40,141 nt of DNA from Paraphysomonas bandaiensis (Eukaryota; Chrysophyceae). The number at the start of each line of letters is the position of its first letter. The stretch's first letter is position 1. The position numbers were made by a program, and so were the translations under genes. Below the pieces are notes generated by a model. The model did not search any database, was not told where the DNA came from, and was given only the letters and a program-made list of their open reading frames with translations. Below are positions 10,624-22,054 of this stretch, piece after piece. The stretch lies in contig CBFFRP010000282.1 in NCBI GenBank assembly GCA_965644295.1, positions 1 through 40,141 on the forward strand. The letters are read 5' to 3'.

Positions 10624-10663
10624 ATAGTTAGTGCAAGTATAGCGTTGTGGGTGGTTGATGTTT

Positions 10664-10669
10664 ATTAAA
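10664..10669 (+). promoter_or_regulatory. Probable polyadenylation signal of MPI (ATTAAA)
   Basis: ATTAAA, the commonest variant of AATAAA, lies ~40 bp after the MPI stop codon. Position and sequence fit; no transcript evidence is available. Confidence 0.4.
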
Positions 10670-10898
10670 TCTTGAATCAAAGGTTTTGAACTAAGCTATT
10701 ATGTATTCAGTACATATTATTATGACTTTTCTAATAGTGATATCGAGTGCTGAAAATTTTATTCGTTTGACTGCGATGCAAGAATTTCATTTGCAATACG
10801 CAATAATGTCAGTAGTGTATATTGAATGTCTTATTATTAGCAATAGACGTGAAAAAGTCCGGACTAATGTAGCATTGCAATTTAATTAACTAGTGCTT

Positions 10899-11250
10899 AA
10901 CGCTACGTAAGCTGCTTGTGCATCACCACAAGCACCAAGATGCAACCACTTTCAAAAGCAAACGCAAAGTGATTAACATAGTTATGTAGAAAAGTGAATA
11001 ACAATAATGCAAAACATAACTATCACACACAACGGAATAGTTAGAAGTATAACTGACAATGACGATCGTTATCATGACGATCAAATATCTTCAACAGATA
11101 CAATCATTAATTCAGTTCATAATATATTTCATTGAACATTACATATACTATCCTAAGTAAAGATGAATCCTAATACTTTCGCTCTATCACTCAAAGTAAA
11201 CGCAGTGAGCAAGCAAAATGTTGCTGACATCTCCCGACTTCAGGAATACT
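10899..11250 (+). repeat. Hairpin-bearing dispersed repeat, copy 1 (interrupted)
   Basis: The first part (10899-10975) contains the hairpin GCTTGTG-CATCAC-CACAAGC and CACCAAGATGCAACCACTTT. The second part (about 11173-11250) contains TTCGCTCTATCACTCAAAGT and CGCAGTGAGCAAGC. Both parts occur together at 22846-22960 and the first also at 22420-22478. It is non-coding, probably a degraded short interspersed or MITE-like element. Confidence 0.6.
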
Positions 11251-11514
11251 ATTATATATCAATTACTGTGCCACAAATTGCACGAGAGGTTCTTTGATTG
11301 AACTGTTGTCAACAATCTCCAATCAATTTCATATGAGCTTATCTTCAGAGCACAAAAGAGTTGTTCATTTATCTGTACTATGGTCAGGTTCTGATTGCAC
11401 ATTGTTGATTCATTATCGCTTCTATCTATAAATGGATTCCATTAATGACACAAATTCGAGTGTTTTATGTCCCATATTTCTTATACCTAAAGGCTGTACC
11501 GATATACCCTCGTA

Positions 11515-11660
11515 CAATATATACGTACACATACTACGAATATATAGGTACTCACATACAATTTATAAGTACAGTACTCACATATAATTTATAAGTACTC
11601 ACATACAAATTAATATAAGTCCTCACGTACAATATATAGGTACACATACACATATACCAA
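11515..11660. repeat. Minisatellite, ~21-26-bp unit, about 6 copies
   Basis: Repeated units of the type AATTTATAAGTACTCACATAC with variants (TATAGGTAC, TACGTAC) run from ~11515 to 11660, upstream of the Roco gene. Confidence 0.65.
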
Positions 11661-11929
11661 ATACGTACGTAAGTAGAGGGTCTAGGTGTACCCCCACCCC
11701 ATATTTTATTGTATCATTCTATGAGAAAATTTCCAAATAATGTCCAGAAAACACATGCATCCAACACCCGCATATACCACCATACACCATACTGCTGCAT
11801 CATACTGCAGTAGCCCTTTAAACTCCACTTCCACACTTCCACTCATCTCACTATATATACATACATACATCCCCATCCTTTCATACATTATCCATATCAA
11901 TCTATTACACATATATACACACTCTTATC

Positions 11930-14900
11930 ATGTCAGATTCATTAATATATCATGGTTTATCATTAGGTGAATCAGAGAAATATTTTAAACTACAAGATGT
12001 TAATAATCATCAAGAAGCAGTTCAACAAATTACAACTAAACAAAATAAACGAAAGAAATCAAATAAAACTAAAATCATATCATCAGATTCAATAAATTCA
12101 TTAGATGATAAAATTAAAACAAAAAAAGGACCTAAAACAATGGCACATGAAAGAAAAATTGATCGTTCAAGTTCATTACGTTTAGAGAGAACACCACGTG
12201 GGCAATCACATTATCAACATACAAGATATGATACACCATTATCATATAAATTTCTTGAACCAGATATACAAGAATTATGTCGACAATTATCATTAAAGGA
12301 TACAACAGAATTGAATCTATCAAATAGAAATTTAAAGACTTTAAATTATGATTATGACGATATTAAAGAAAGGAAAATATATGATATAGATGTTTCTTTG
12401 AATCGTCTGGAAAAAGTTCCGGAGTGTCTGCAGATTGCAAGTGTGTTATCAATGAGCTTGGCATCGAATTGTCTCAGAACTGTTGATATCGAGCATCAAA
12501 TGTCTTCTCTGTCCGTTTTAGTGCTTTCATCGAATCGAATACGAAAATTTCCATCTCATGATGTGTTAGATAGAATGCCCAATCTACAGAAATTAGTTCT
12601 GTACAACAATGCAATTACGGCTTTACCTAATAAAAGTCTTATGAAGCTGGCTGAAATTGGTCTCACAGAGTTAGATCTGTCATTTAACCACCTTCAGATT
12701 ATTCCAGAGACAATCGGAAATATAAAGACTCTTAAGTCATTGAAGCTAGCCAACAACAAGCTTCACACTTTGCCTAGGTCAATTGTTTTAATAACTCAAC
12801 TGGAGGGGGTCGGAAGATTTGACGTATCCGAGAACAAGCTCACAACCCCTCCACAAGCGGTGGCATCAAAAGGATTTAGCGCTGTCCAACGATACTTCAA
12901 ACTTCTTCCGCAAGAGGATTCTAAGACAGTAATGTCCAATCAATACAAAGTGATTGTCGTGGGCCATGAGGGTGCAGGGAAGACGTCGTGCATTCGTTGC
13001 CTCACTAGGAGCATCGTGAAAATTAAACGCAATGGTTTTGAGTCTTGCTTTGGCAGGTTAATAGGAATGCACGACAAGGGACGGTATGAGGTGGAACCAT
13101 TTGGAGATATGGTGCGATTAACCGGAACAGAGAATGATGATGATTTATCCGATAGTCTTATGTTAGATGATGAAGATGAGAGTGAAATCACCGTCGGGAG
13201 GACGGGAAAAACTCTAATTTTAGATAGAAATGAGCTTGAGATCTGCACCTCCGTTCGTACAGGGGATTGTGGTGCTAATGAGTGGACGAATCCCCCTCAA
13301 TCAACTGTGGGAATTGATATTTCTACCTGGAGGCCTGCGGTTACTTACTCGCTGTTGACTTCTCCTATCTCAAGCAGTAGCTTTGCTGATGACAACATTG
13401 ACAGGCCCGTGTCGGGTATGTAGTTAAGACGTAAAGCTGCGGCATTTATATATTCGTGGTGTATATGTTGAATAAACCGATCGAGTGACTTTCTCTTTTA
13501 TATGCCAGTGTTACGACGACAGATATTTTTAATTACCCGTACTATATGTGCTCATAGGATCATGTAGGTGGACACCCCAAGTCTTACGCCCAGGCTTTGG
13601 TAGCCCCTGTGGGCCCTTCTTTGGCGGAATTAGAAGGATTTGGAGCTTATGAGCCGGATCCATCCGTTGACCTGATACGTGGCTTTGGTTCGTATTCGCT
13701 CAACTCTCCTGGAGAGCACCGCTCAAGACATAAGGATAAACCTGGTAATCACAATAACCGTAGCCATGGGCACTATCGTACTGCACATGACTCCAAGAAC
13801 GGTGGCAGAGAATTTGACGGCAAACCACCCGACAACTTAACCCTCAGTATATGGTAAAGATTACAATGATGTTGGTGTCTATATATGATGTGAATTATTT
13901 ATAAAATGTAAAGCTCCACCTTATAACCGCACATTAGTTGTTTTAATTCGTACGACAGGGATTTTGCTGGCCAGGACATTTATCATGCCGCACATGAGGT
14001 ACGCGTGTACCGATTTTTTAATGCTTGTGACGCACCTTGTAGGCCTTCTTCTCTACGAATGCACTTTATCTTGTTGTTTGGGATATGAATAAAAATGATC
14101 CAGCACAGATGGATATATATGTGCAGTTCTGGATAGACCTGATACAGGCACGTGCTCCCGGTAGCACTATTATAGTTGTTGGTACCCGGTCTGATGAGGT
14201 GCGTGATGGTGGGCGATTCAGAGACCATCATCATGGCAATAGAGACAATTCACCTGACCGGGTAGATTCTATATGCCGTAGACTTCACCGCAGGTTAGAA
14301 AAGAACGATGAGGAGCGAAAAAATAGTATCAAACGAGATTGTGAAAAAGAAGGCAGCAATCAGCCTCTTTTAAAGAGACTGGTGAAATTGCGACCTAACA
14401 TCGTAGGGGTAGTACCAGTGTCATGTACTGAGGGAATGGAGGGATTCAATATACTTACAGCGCTCATATTGCGCCTTTCGACTCCATCGCATAAGGACTT
14501 CACTCCGTTTCAGTTAGTCAACCTCAAAATACCGAAATACTATAGAGAGGTCAAGGACGTTGTGGAATCCCTTATGCGGGATAATAAAGTAACAACTATG
14601 GTACATCTTCATGAGCTGGTAAATCAGCATTCCCAAAGATCTGGGGAAGCGGAAGTCAGTATCAAGTATACTCGAGACGCCGTAACAGTCCTGTCGAGTG
14701 TAGGAGAGGTATGATCACTTGTTGAAGTTTACGTTTTGTAGAGTAAGCATGTGTAGGTTGTATGGTTTGGATGCCCAGAAAATTCCCATCGCATCGGTGT
14801 TGATGACCTACAACACTCCGCTGTGACTACAAGCGCAGATACTATATCTGTGAAGCATGTACATTCTGAGACTGACCAAGTGCTGACCTCCTGTGCCTTT

Positions 14901-17751
14901 GATTGTGCAGCTGGCGTGTACTCTGACCTATCTGATGACGAACGAAATTGTGATCGTAATAGTGAGGGTAGTCTACAACGAGTAAATGATTGTCTCTGGC
15001 ACGTTGTGGGTGAATCTGAAGCGAACAACAGGCTGCTGAGTGATGTTGTATTCCTGAGCCCACATTGGCTGCTGCAGGGTCTAAAGCGAATACTTACTCA
15101 CCATATAGCAGATGATATAAGTAATCTAAGGTTGGGTATCACTGTATAGTTTATTTAGATCTGTAAATTTAAATATTTAGAGGGAGAATGACTCAGTCTG
15201 AGCTACAGCTGTATTTTGGAGATAATTACGAGGAGCATATGTCGAATGGTGTATTGAAATGGCAGTTCATTGAAGAGAAGCTTCTAAATGATATTGATCT
15301 ACCTACTAATAAAGAAATTCGTGATTTAGTTTTATCCGCGTTGAGGTCAGTTTTATGTATTGTATTCGCCGACGTCAATGTGATCTAAAATATATATACG
15401 CAGATCTGTGATGCAGAAGTATGATGTAATAATACCACTTACACTTGACCATCCGGTATATCAAAATGGGGAACGCCCTGAAGAATATTGCGGAGCAAAC
15501 AATACACACCTCCCGTCAATGATAAATTCTTCTTCTTGTGTCGTGACATGGCAGTCCATTTTGGAAGCCCTTTTACGTGATATCGATTTGTCTACAAACA
15601 AAGAAGCTCAACACATAGCTTTATCTGCGTTGAGGTGAATGGCTTACATTTTATATTTGCCGCTCATAACGCATTAAATACATTACCTGCACAGGTCTGT
15701 GATGCAGAAGCATGGCATTACTTTACCGAGCTCTGCCGATAGGCCGAAAGATATCCATGGAGAAGGCAGCGATGAATATATTGCAGCGAACACTACACAT
15801 GTTCAATCAACAAAGATGAGTTTATCTTGTGATGATTTGCTTTGTCCTGCAAGCGGGGATGAATTTTTCCTTGTTCCTGCGCTTCTAAACCCATCTGACC
15901 AACCTGTAATTCCACAATATGCGTCTTCAGGATTTGTGAAGTTGGAGCGTAAGTTCATTCTTGGCGAGTTCCTTCCTCCTGGCTTATTGCAGCGGACAAT
16001 GGCAAAAACTTACTTTGAATTTGGTAATATAAAACATTCGAGGCACAACTACTCGTCCTCTACCAAAAACTGCTGGAAACGTGCATTCTACCAGCACTTT
16101 CCGTCAACAAAATTTGGCGTAATAGATATTTGGGTGTGGTTGGAACCCGGAAGTGACAATTTACGCATTGCTGGCTTCGGGAACTTGTTTGCATCACAAG
16201 AGATAATTCGGCGAATGGATAGCTATTGTCAAGCGGTTTACGAGATTCTGAATACATTCCCGGGACTATGCCATATACGGGAGGTGACTGTGTGTCCTGT
16301 ATGTTTGATGCACCAGATTCCCGACAGAGAGTGCGGTGAGTTCGCCGAGCGCGAAACGAAGCGCCTTCGAGACACGCTTAGAAGTTTAGAAAAGGTGAAT
16401 GATAACCATCGGAAATCTCACCACTCTTCATCGGGTGACTCGGGATTCTTAGGGGACTCATCTACTCCGACAAACGCATCGCTTGCTACGTGGAAAGAAC
16501 ATCGCCTGGTGTGTAGGAAAAACTTTTGCCACGTAGGGGCAGATTTACTAGTGTGTATACCGAATAAACTGACGGCTCACCAGTCCGTTCAAGATCGCAC
16601 TGTTGAGTTTCTAACGGAGGAGTTTGTACGTATATCAGGTGTTCCTTCAGCTAAAATTGAAAATTGTATCTGCAAAATAGGAATGTATTATACTCTAGAA
16701 GAAAATGTCAATACACTATATGCCGAGATATGGAAGGAAAGAACGAACTCGCAGAAATCTCCAACGGAGTGTAAGCAATGTTTGTACGGAGTATTTGGTG
16801 ATGCCGCATCGGGGGTACTTACGAATGTGCCTCTGTTGGGTGGCGGGGAAGTCGCTGTGGTGGTCTCGTGTGAGCACTTCATGACTAATCCTTCTACAAT
16901 GGAGATGGCCGACCAATGCCCTTCAGGCTGTGTACCAATATTCGTAGTTGGTGGTGAGTTTCATTAATTTTTTTCAATGCAGTCTTGTGAACTCATTTGT
17001 GCTTTGTAACTGGGCATTTGTAGATGAAACTCGTTGGCTTTACTTGGCAGACGTCGTTGCACGAGGTTCTCAGTATGAAACTGGTAGTAGAGAAAAGCTT
17101 CAGCAGCAACAATGCCGTACAGATGACTCCAATGAAGCTTACGTTTGCGAAGACTTTCCCACTATTCCAGTGGAGAGAATGCGCACAACAAGTAGTAATT
17201 GCTCTTCCCGATATGGTATATTGTCATACTATGATAGTGGTATATATAACTTGTCTTTAGGAGAGAAAACTGATTTTTGGGATGTGAGCACACTGTCGCT
17301 TCTCTGCCCCCTTGATCCAGTGAGTAACGTTGATTACAGGGGCCAACTAAAAATCCACGTCGTAGTTAATGGAAATGTGGCTTCCTATCATAATAGAGAT
17401 GAACACTCATCATTGTCGCCAATGAGTGTATCGATGGCGAAACCTCAAGTAGAACAGTCCCTGCGCCTAATGAGTTATCAGAGAATGGCAAGCTTAAGTG
17501 TGGATTGGGGACGTGTGATGCAGAAGAGTGTTGATGGGCTTATCCTTGTTAATGTCCATGGAAACGATGGCAGTTCTGGTGGGGCAGTAGTTGACAGAGA
17601 AGGAAGGCTTGTAGGAATATTAGTGAAATCTAACCTTGGAAAGCGGGCTGCATATGTCGAGCCGATTGCTCCTGTTATACGTATCACTCAACAACATGAA
17701 TTTCTTGACAGATATACTCATTTGAAGAAAGGATGTCAGCGTTGTCGTTAA
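11930..17751 (+). CDS. LRR-Roc-COR (Roco) GTPase with C-terminal trypsin-like peptidase domain
   Basis: Nine exons: 11930-13415, 13568-13853, 13959-13998, 14043-14708, 14757-15130, 15181-15345, 15404-15634, 15695-16953 and 17024-17751; 1744 aa, in phase throughout. Residues ~125-320 are leucine-rich repeats (LTELDLSFNHLQIIPETIGN). The Roc GTPase has P-loop GHEGAGKT (345-352), TVGID, switch II DFAGQD (592-597) and TRSD (652-655). A long acidic insert lies between P-loop and switch I. COR follows (SDVVFLSPHWLLQGL; later RKFILGEFLPPGLLQR and FPGLCHI..CPVC). The last ~300 residues look like a trypsin-fold peptidase: His1477 in VVSCEHFM, Asp1589 in WDVSTL, Ser1687 in GSSGGAVVDREGRLVGIL. No kinase domain as in LRRK is present. 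Likely a cytosolic signalling or immune-type GTPase-protease. Exons 6-8 carry a tandem duplication. Confidence 0.88.
15256..15835 (+). repeat. Tandem exon duplication inside the Roco gene
   Basis: A ~290-bp unit is present twice. LLNDIDLPTNKEIRDLVLSALR (end of exon 6) matches LLRDIDLSTNKEAQHIALSAL (end of exon 7). The start of exon 7 (SVMQKYDVIIPL) matches the start of exon 8 (SVMQKHGITLPS), and similarity extends through NxTHxxS. Acceptors are 291 bp apart and donors 289 bp apart, and the introns also look alike, so the duplication included an intron. Exon 7 (231 bp) is an exact multiple of three. Confidence 0.85.
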
Positions 17752-18445
17752 AAGAATCCACAATCAGGGATAAACTCGTAGTGTCTGAAATAGAAAAAGT
17801 TTTAAATTTTAGTGTTCTGTGCTTATGTACTATAGATCATGCGCACATGTGTATTTGCACATGCAGTTACTTGTTTATATTTTAAGTAGTATATACCAAA
17901 GGTTCTACGTCAGCGTGTAGGTGTAGTAGTGGACTTTTTCATAAAATATAATTGCCATAATAGTACTTATACGCAACAAATTTCCCGACGGATTGACTAA
18001 ACTCATACGCCACTTAAAAAAGGTTAATAGGTGGGTGTCAAGTTATGACACAATTGGATGATTTACTAAGTTAACTGGACGTGTATTCACTCATTAAGCT
18101 TATTATAAAATGTATAATCAATATTGTTGTCATCCCCGTATAGGACATTGACTGTCGTTGGATTGTGAGCTTGGCTTGGTAGTATACAGCTGTATACTGC
18201 ACTATACAGTGGGTGCATAGTATACAGGATATATACATTGTAGTGAAGACAGCCAGCTACAGTATACAGTAGGGTAACGGTATACCGTTATACGGTGTAT
18301 GATGACAATATACTATGTAGGATATGTACAGTCCAATATGTACAGTGGATTGTGGATTGGTATAGAGTAAGGGCATATATATATATGCCCAAGGTGTGAG
18401 CTGTAGGTGTAGTCTGTGATAGAACTTGTTATTGCCTTACAACAA
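17752..18445. other. Intergenic, low-complexity GTATAC-rich stretch
   Basis: Downstream of Roco. Around 18180-18360 many overlapping TATAC/GTATA palindromes occur (AGTATACAGCTGTATACT, GGTATACCGTTATACGG). No gene is supported. Confidence 0.45.
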
Positions 18446-19246
18446 ATATCTCTTCTCATTCATCAATTTCATGTTATCTCTACGACCAATTGTTTCTCGT
18501 AGGATCTTACATCGTCACTATATTGTATCTTGTATGATCAATATATTATATTCAGTTTCATTACTACAGTAGCCATTATGTTGTTAGTTCTCCTAATACT
18601 GTTAACCATTACTGTATTCTTCGACTAACGGTCATAATTCCAATACCTTAGAATTACAGCTTTCAATTGCTCCAACAGCTACACTTCACACTCCCTCTCC
18701 ATTCAAAGCTGTACATTGAATCTTCACACCACGAAACATAACTGATGAGTAGAATTACAGCTTTTAATTGCTCCAACAGCAAAACTCAACATTGGGAGGT
18801 AGACATACGTATTACTAACAACTAACACACACTGATGTTTTTGGTGAAGTGGTATTACTGTCAATTAATTATAAATGTTGAGTATTTCTTACGGTTGGTC
18901 AATTAAATGTTCAAGGTTTTTAGTTTTATCAACTTTTGACATTATGGATAGCTTAAGCGTTTAAACCTAATTAAGTTTTATACACCCAAAACTCAATTAT
19001 TAAAATTATATGTTGAGATTTGCTGTTTGAGCAATTGAAAGCTGTAATTCTAAGGTATTGGAATAATGACCGTTAGTCGAAGAATACAGTAATGGTTAAC
19101 TGTATTAGGAGAACTAACAACACGATAGCTACTGTAGTAAGAAACTGAATATAATATATTGATCATACAAGATAGTGACGATGTAGGATCGCACGAGAAA
19201 TGTTTGGTCGTAGAGGTAACGTGAAATTGACGAACGATAAGAGATA
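18446..19246. mobile_element. Foldback element with ~225-bp inverted arms
   Basis: The left arm 18446-18676 matches the reverse complement of 19025-19246 over essentially its whole length with a few per cent mismatches and small indels (for example TCTTCGACTAACGGTCAT in both). The centre adds a second AATTACAGCTTTTAATTGCT copy near 18752, which also pairs with the inner right arm. No ORF lies inside. Structure suggests a foldback/MITE-type DNA element; the family is unknown. Confidence 0.8.
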
Positions 19247-19819
19247 CTGATTATAATTTATAATTCTCAGCATTGAGTATAAGTTTACCTTCAGTCGATA
19301 AGTTAATACTTCTCATATACTGTCAAACTTTCATACATTAGTCCACATGTCTCGTCATTCATTGACTTTACTACAACTATATTATTCCATCTTGTCTGCA
19401 AAAGTGTTTTCTGTCCCGAATTGGGTTCAAGAAAACGGGTTCAACATTCCGTTCGAATAGAAACTCTCTTCAATTATTCTAAGTGTGATGTGTATCTTTC
19501 TTAACTAGTGCTCTTTATTTTCCATGTTAGAACCGTTTTAAGTGAAGCTAAATCGTCATAGGTGATGTATTATCGACATCATTGTACGCAATATACAATA
19601 TAGTGAGTATTGTGTATGAATATTGACTGTTGACAATTACGATGTCTATATTTCCAGCTATACATTCCCCCATATATTATTAAAGTATAAAACAGCATAA
19701 ATGACATCACTACAGAATAAAAAGCGCAATACTGACAGCATCTCTCCTTAAGGCAAACAGAAAATAGTCTCTAATAACTACTACTCCATACACTACTAAT
19801 GCACTTTATTATTATTGAG
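19247..19819. other. Intergenic between the foldback element and the SRPBCC gene
   Basis: AT-rich with no recognisable gene. On the minus strand an AATAAA hexamer (plus coordinates 19805-19810) lies ~10 nt after the stop codon of the gene at 19820-20257 and is a plausible poly(A) signal. Confidence 0.4.
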
Positions 19820-20257
19820 CTAGTTGCGGTTAGCATCATCTACTTTACGTTTCAGAGTAGATAACATGAATGGAATAGCATTAATCATAAGAACACATAT
19901 GAAATTAAGGCATGGTAATGGTGTATAATTAATCTCCCATTCAATTCTTGTAGTTTGATTTCCTAATGAATGAAATCGTATAATTCCCTTATGTGACGTT
20001 AGTGGTATAATACGGTTATTTTTTAATGTATATTCAATAAATTGACCGTATTGTGCGGATGTGATGATTTCATTGACCCCTACGACACCTCTAATAGCCC
20101 CATCTAGTGATAAGGGATCACCTGGTTTGATTCTAGATGCTGAACCTAATCCACCACCACCCCACCATATGATCTCTTTAAATGAATCATATGATGATTG
20201 TGGTGGTATAGGTAGATGGATTTGATATGTTAATTGATGTGTATATTGTTTATCCAT
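19820..20257 (-). CDS. SRPBCC-fold (polyketide cyclase/START-like) small protein
   Basis: Single-exon 145-aa protein. The pattern fits the SRPBCC ligand-binding fold: an N-terminal strand (LTYQIHLPIPPQSSYDSFK), a Gly-rich turn (WWGGGGLGSASRIKPGD), a middle hairpin (GVVGVNEIITSAQYGQFIEY) and then RFHSLGNQTTRIEWEINYTP, which resembles the 'G.TR+EW++.+.P' strand. A C-terminal hydrophobic helix follows (INAIPFMLSTLKRKV). Such proteins bind hydrophobic ligands; the actual ligand cannot be read from sequence. It is divergently arranged with the small secreted-protein gene at 21348, the shared 5' region being filled by satellites. Confidence 0.6.
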   Translation of the reverse strand: MDKQYTHQLTYQIHLPIPPQSSYDSFKEIIWWGGGGLGSASRIKPGDPLSLDGAIRGVVGVNEIITSAQYGQFIEYTLKNNRIIPLTSHKGIIRFHSLGNQTTRIEWEINYTPLPCLNFICVLMINAIPFMLSTLKRKVDDANRN

Positions 20258-20282
20258 GAGTGGGAGTTGGATTAATGGAGAT

Positions 20283-20460
20283 GGATGTATGTATGTATGT
20301 ATGTGTATGTATGTGTGTGCGTGTAGAGAGATGTCTATATGTATATATATGTATGTGTATGTATGTATGTGTATGTGTGCATGTACAGAGAGATGTGTGT
20401 ATATACTGCTGTATATGGCAGTGTATGTATGTATGTGTATGTGTGCGTGTAGAGAGATGC
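20283..20460. repeat. ATGT/GTGT-type microsatellite region
   Basis: Interrupted (ATGT)n and (GT)n runs with a repeated GTAGAGAGATG block, immediately upstream of the SRPBCC start codon. All frames stay open because of the repeat; not coding. Confidence 0.8.
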
Positions 20461-20690
20461 ACAGGGATGTGTGTAGAGATGGAGACGGGATGGAGATGTG
20501 TGAGTGCTGCCTGTTGGATTATAAAGATGGGATATTTAGAAGGATATATATAAAAATCGCTATAATTTAGGGTGGCTTTATATAAAATACTGTGAAACAT
20601 ATAAGTGGAGTACTGATGTACCTATACATTTTCTTGGTGTACCTGTATCTATACAATATATAGCAGCGTACCTATATCTATACGCACTGC

Positions 20691-21233
20691 TGTATATGGC
20701 AGCGTATGGTGTACCTATATCTATACATACTGCTGTAAATGACAGTGTATGGCGTACTTGTGTAAATGGCAGCAGTGTATGGTGTACCATACTGCTGTAT
20801 ATGGCAGCGTATGGTGTACCTATATCTATACATACTGCTGTAAATGACAGTGTATGGCGTACTTGTGTAAATGGCAGCAGTGTATGGTGTACCATACTGC
20901 TGTATATGGCAGCGTATGGTGTACCTATATCTATACATACTGCTGTAAATGACAGTGTATGGCGTACCTGTGTAAATGGCAGCAGTGTATGGTGTACCAT
21001 ACTGCTGTATATGGCAGCGTATGGTGTACCTATATCTATACATACTGCTGTAAATGACAGTGTATGGCGTACCTGTGTAAATGGCAGCAGTGTATGGTGT
21101 ACCATACTGCTGTATACCTATATCTATACATACTGCTGTATATGGCAGTGTATGGCGTACCTATATCTATACATACTGCTGTATATGGCAGTGTATGGCG
21201 TACCTATATCTATACATGTACCTGTGTAAATGG
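20691..21233. repeat. Minisatellite with 105-bp unit, four copies plus partial copies
   Basis: Units start at 20691, 20796, 20901 and 21006 (TGTATATGGCAGCGTATGG), nearly identical; shorter 47-50-bp derivatives follow to ~21233. Because 105 is a multiple of three, several frames on both strands stay open and give false long ORFs. Within each unit TGCTGTATATGGCAG / CTGTAAATGACAG / TGTAAATGGCAGCAG sub-repeats are visible. Confidence 0.95.
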
Positions 21234-21347
21234 TATAGGTGCAATGGACTATAGGCAGGTACTGCATACACATATATATACACCATACACATATATATGC
21301 ATGCATATATACATACATATATAACCCTCCACATAACCATCCAACTC

Positions 21348-21821
21348 ATGAAACTCTATCATATCACTATACTCTTATTACTCACTCTACCAATCACTTA
21401 TTCATCACGTCTACCAACACCTCAACACATCATCCATACAATTCATAGCAAACTTACCTCACATGACCTCAACAAACACACCCCATCAAACTTATGGTTA
21501 TCTAAACAATCTATACATAAACACAAACTACAATCATATCAATCAAATAATAAAATTGTTAGTTCATTAATATTATGTTGGTTAATAGGATCGTTTATAA
21601 CTAATCATACACCCCTATCTTACGAGACCATACGCCATACCAAACATAAGAAGAAACCATTAAATATAGTTGATAAAATTAATAAGATACGTAATGGTTT
21701 GGTTATTGTGAGTAGTCTAATGAAGGCATATGATGTGTATATGGAGTTAATGGAAGCTGAAGGAATTAGTAAAGGCACTCACAGAAGTATGAAACGATGG
21801 TGGCAGAGTGGGTTCAAATGA
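21348..21821 (+). CDS. Small secreted or membrane-anchored protein of unknown function
   Basis: 157-aa single-exon ORF. I chose ATG 21348 because it begins with a clear signal peptide (MKLYHITILLLLTLPITYSS), while the upstream in-frame ATG reads through microsatellite. The mature part is basic and His/Ser/Lys-rich, with a second hydrophobic stretch (IVSSLILCWLIGSFI) near residue 70 and a helical C-terminus (VDKINKIRNGLVIVSS ... HRSMKRWWQSGFK). I do not recognise a family. An AATAAA lies 78 bp after the stop. The upstream ATATATACATACATATATA run resembles that before the Roco gene. Confidence 0.5.
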   Translation: MKLYHITILLLLTLPITYSSRLPTPQHIIHTIHSKLTSHDLNKHTPSNLWLSKQSIHKHKLQSYQSNNKIVSSLILCWLIGSFITNHTPLSYETIRHTKHKKKPLNIVDKINKIRNGLVIVSSLMKAYDVYMELMEAEGISKGTHRSMKRWWQSGFK

Positions 21822-21898
21822 TTTCGCTATAATGCTGTTATAAGCTAACAATACCTTTAGTACATGTGTTGCAATCGCCAGTATATGTTGTAATTCTG

Positions 21899-21904
21899 AA
21901 TAAA
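21899..21904 (+). promoter_or_regulatory. Probable polyadenylation signal (AATAAA)
   Basis: AATAAA 78 bp downstream of the stop codon of the small secreted protein gene, on the same strand. Confidence 0.45.
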
Positions 21905-21999
21905 TACGTTTTTGCTAATCCTGCATCTTCTGTGAATTTTTATGGGTGATGCTGGCTAAGTTGTAGCTCTATTTAACCACAGATTATAAGAAAGCGCTG

Positions 22000-22054
22000 T
22001 CGTCCCGCACTCAAAATTTTGAAACCCGAGTTTTAAAATTTGGACAAGGGACGA
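22000..22054. repeat. Palindromic repeat related to the 23.1-kb MITE
   Basis: CGTCCCGCACTCAAAATTTT faces TTTTAAAATTTGGACAAGGG as an imperfect inverted repeat. The segment AAAATTTGGAC(A/G)(A/G)G...GA..(T)ACTCCTTA is shared with the interior of the element at 23123-23238. Confidence 0.55.

Noticed and set aside
10899-10975. tRNA gene suggested by the GCTTGTG hairpin
   Set aside because: The hairpin is not followed by a T-arm/acceptor arrangement and no cloverleaf can be formed.
11930-17751. LRRK-type kinase domain in the Roco protein
   Set aside because: No HRD, DFG or VAIK motifs are present after COR; the tail instead shows the GSSGG peptidase pattern.
20578-21229. ORFs of 121-177 codons with 35-residue repeats on both strands
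   Set aside because: The 105-bp minisatellite unit is a multiple of three, keeping several frames open at once.
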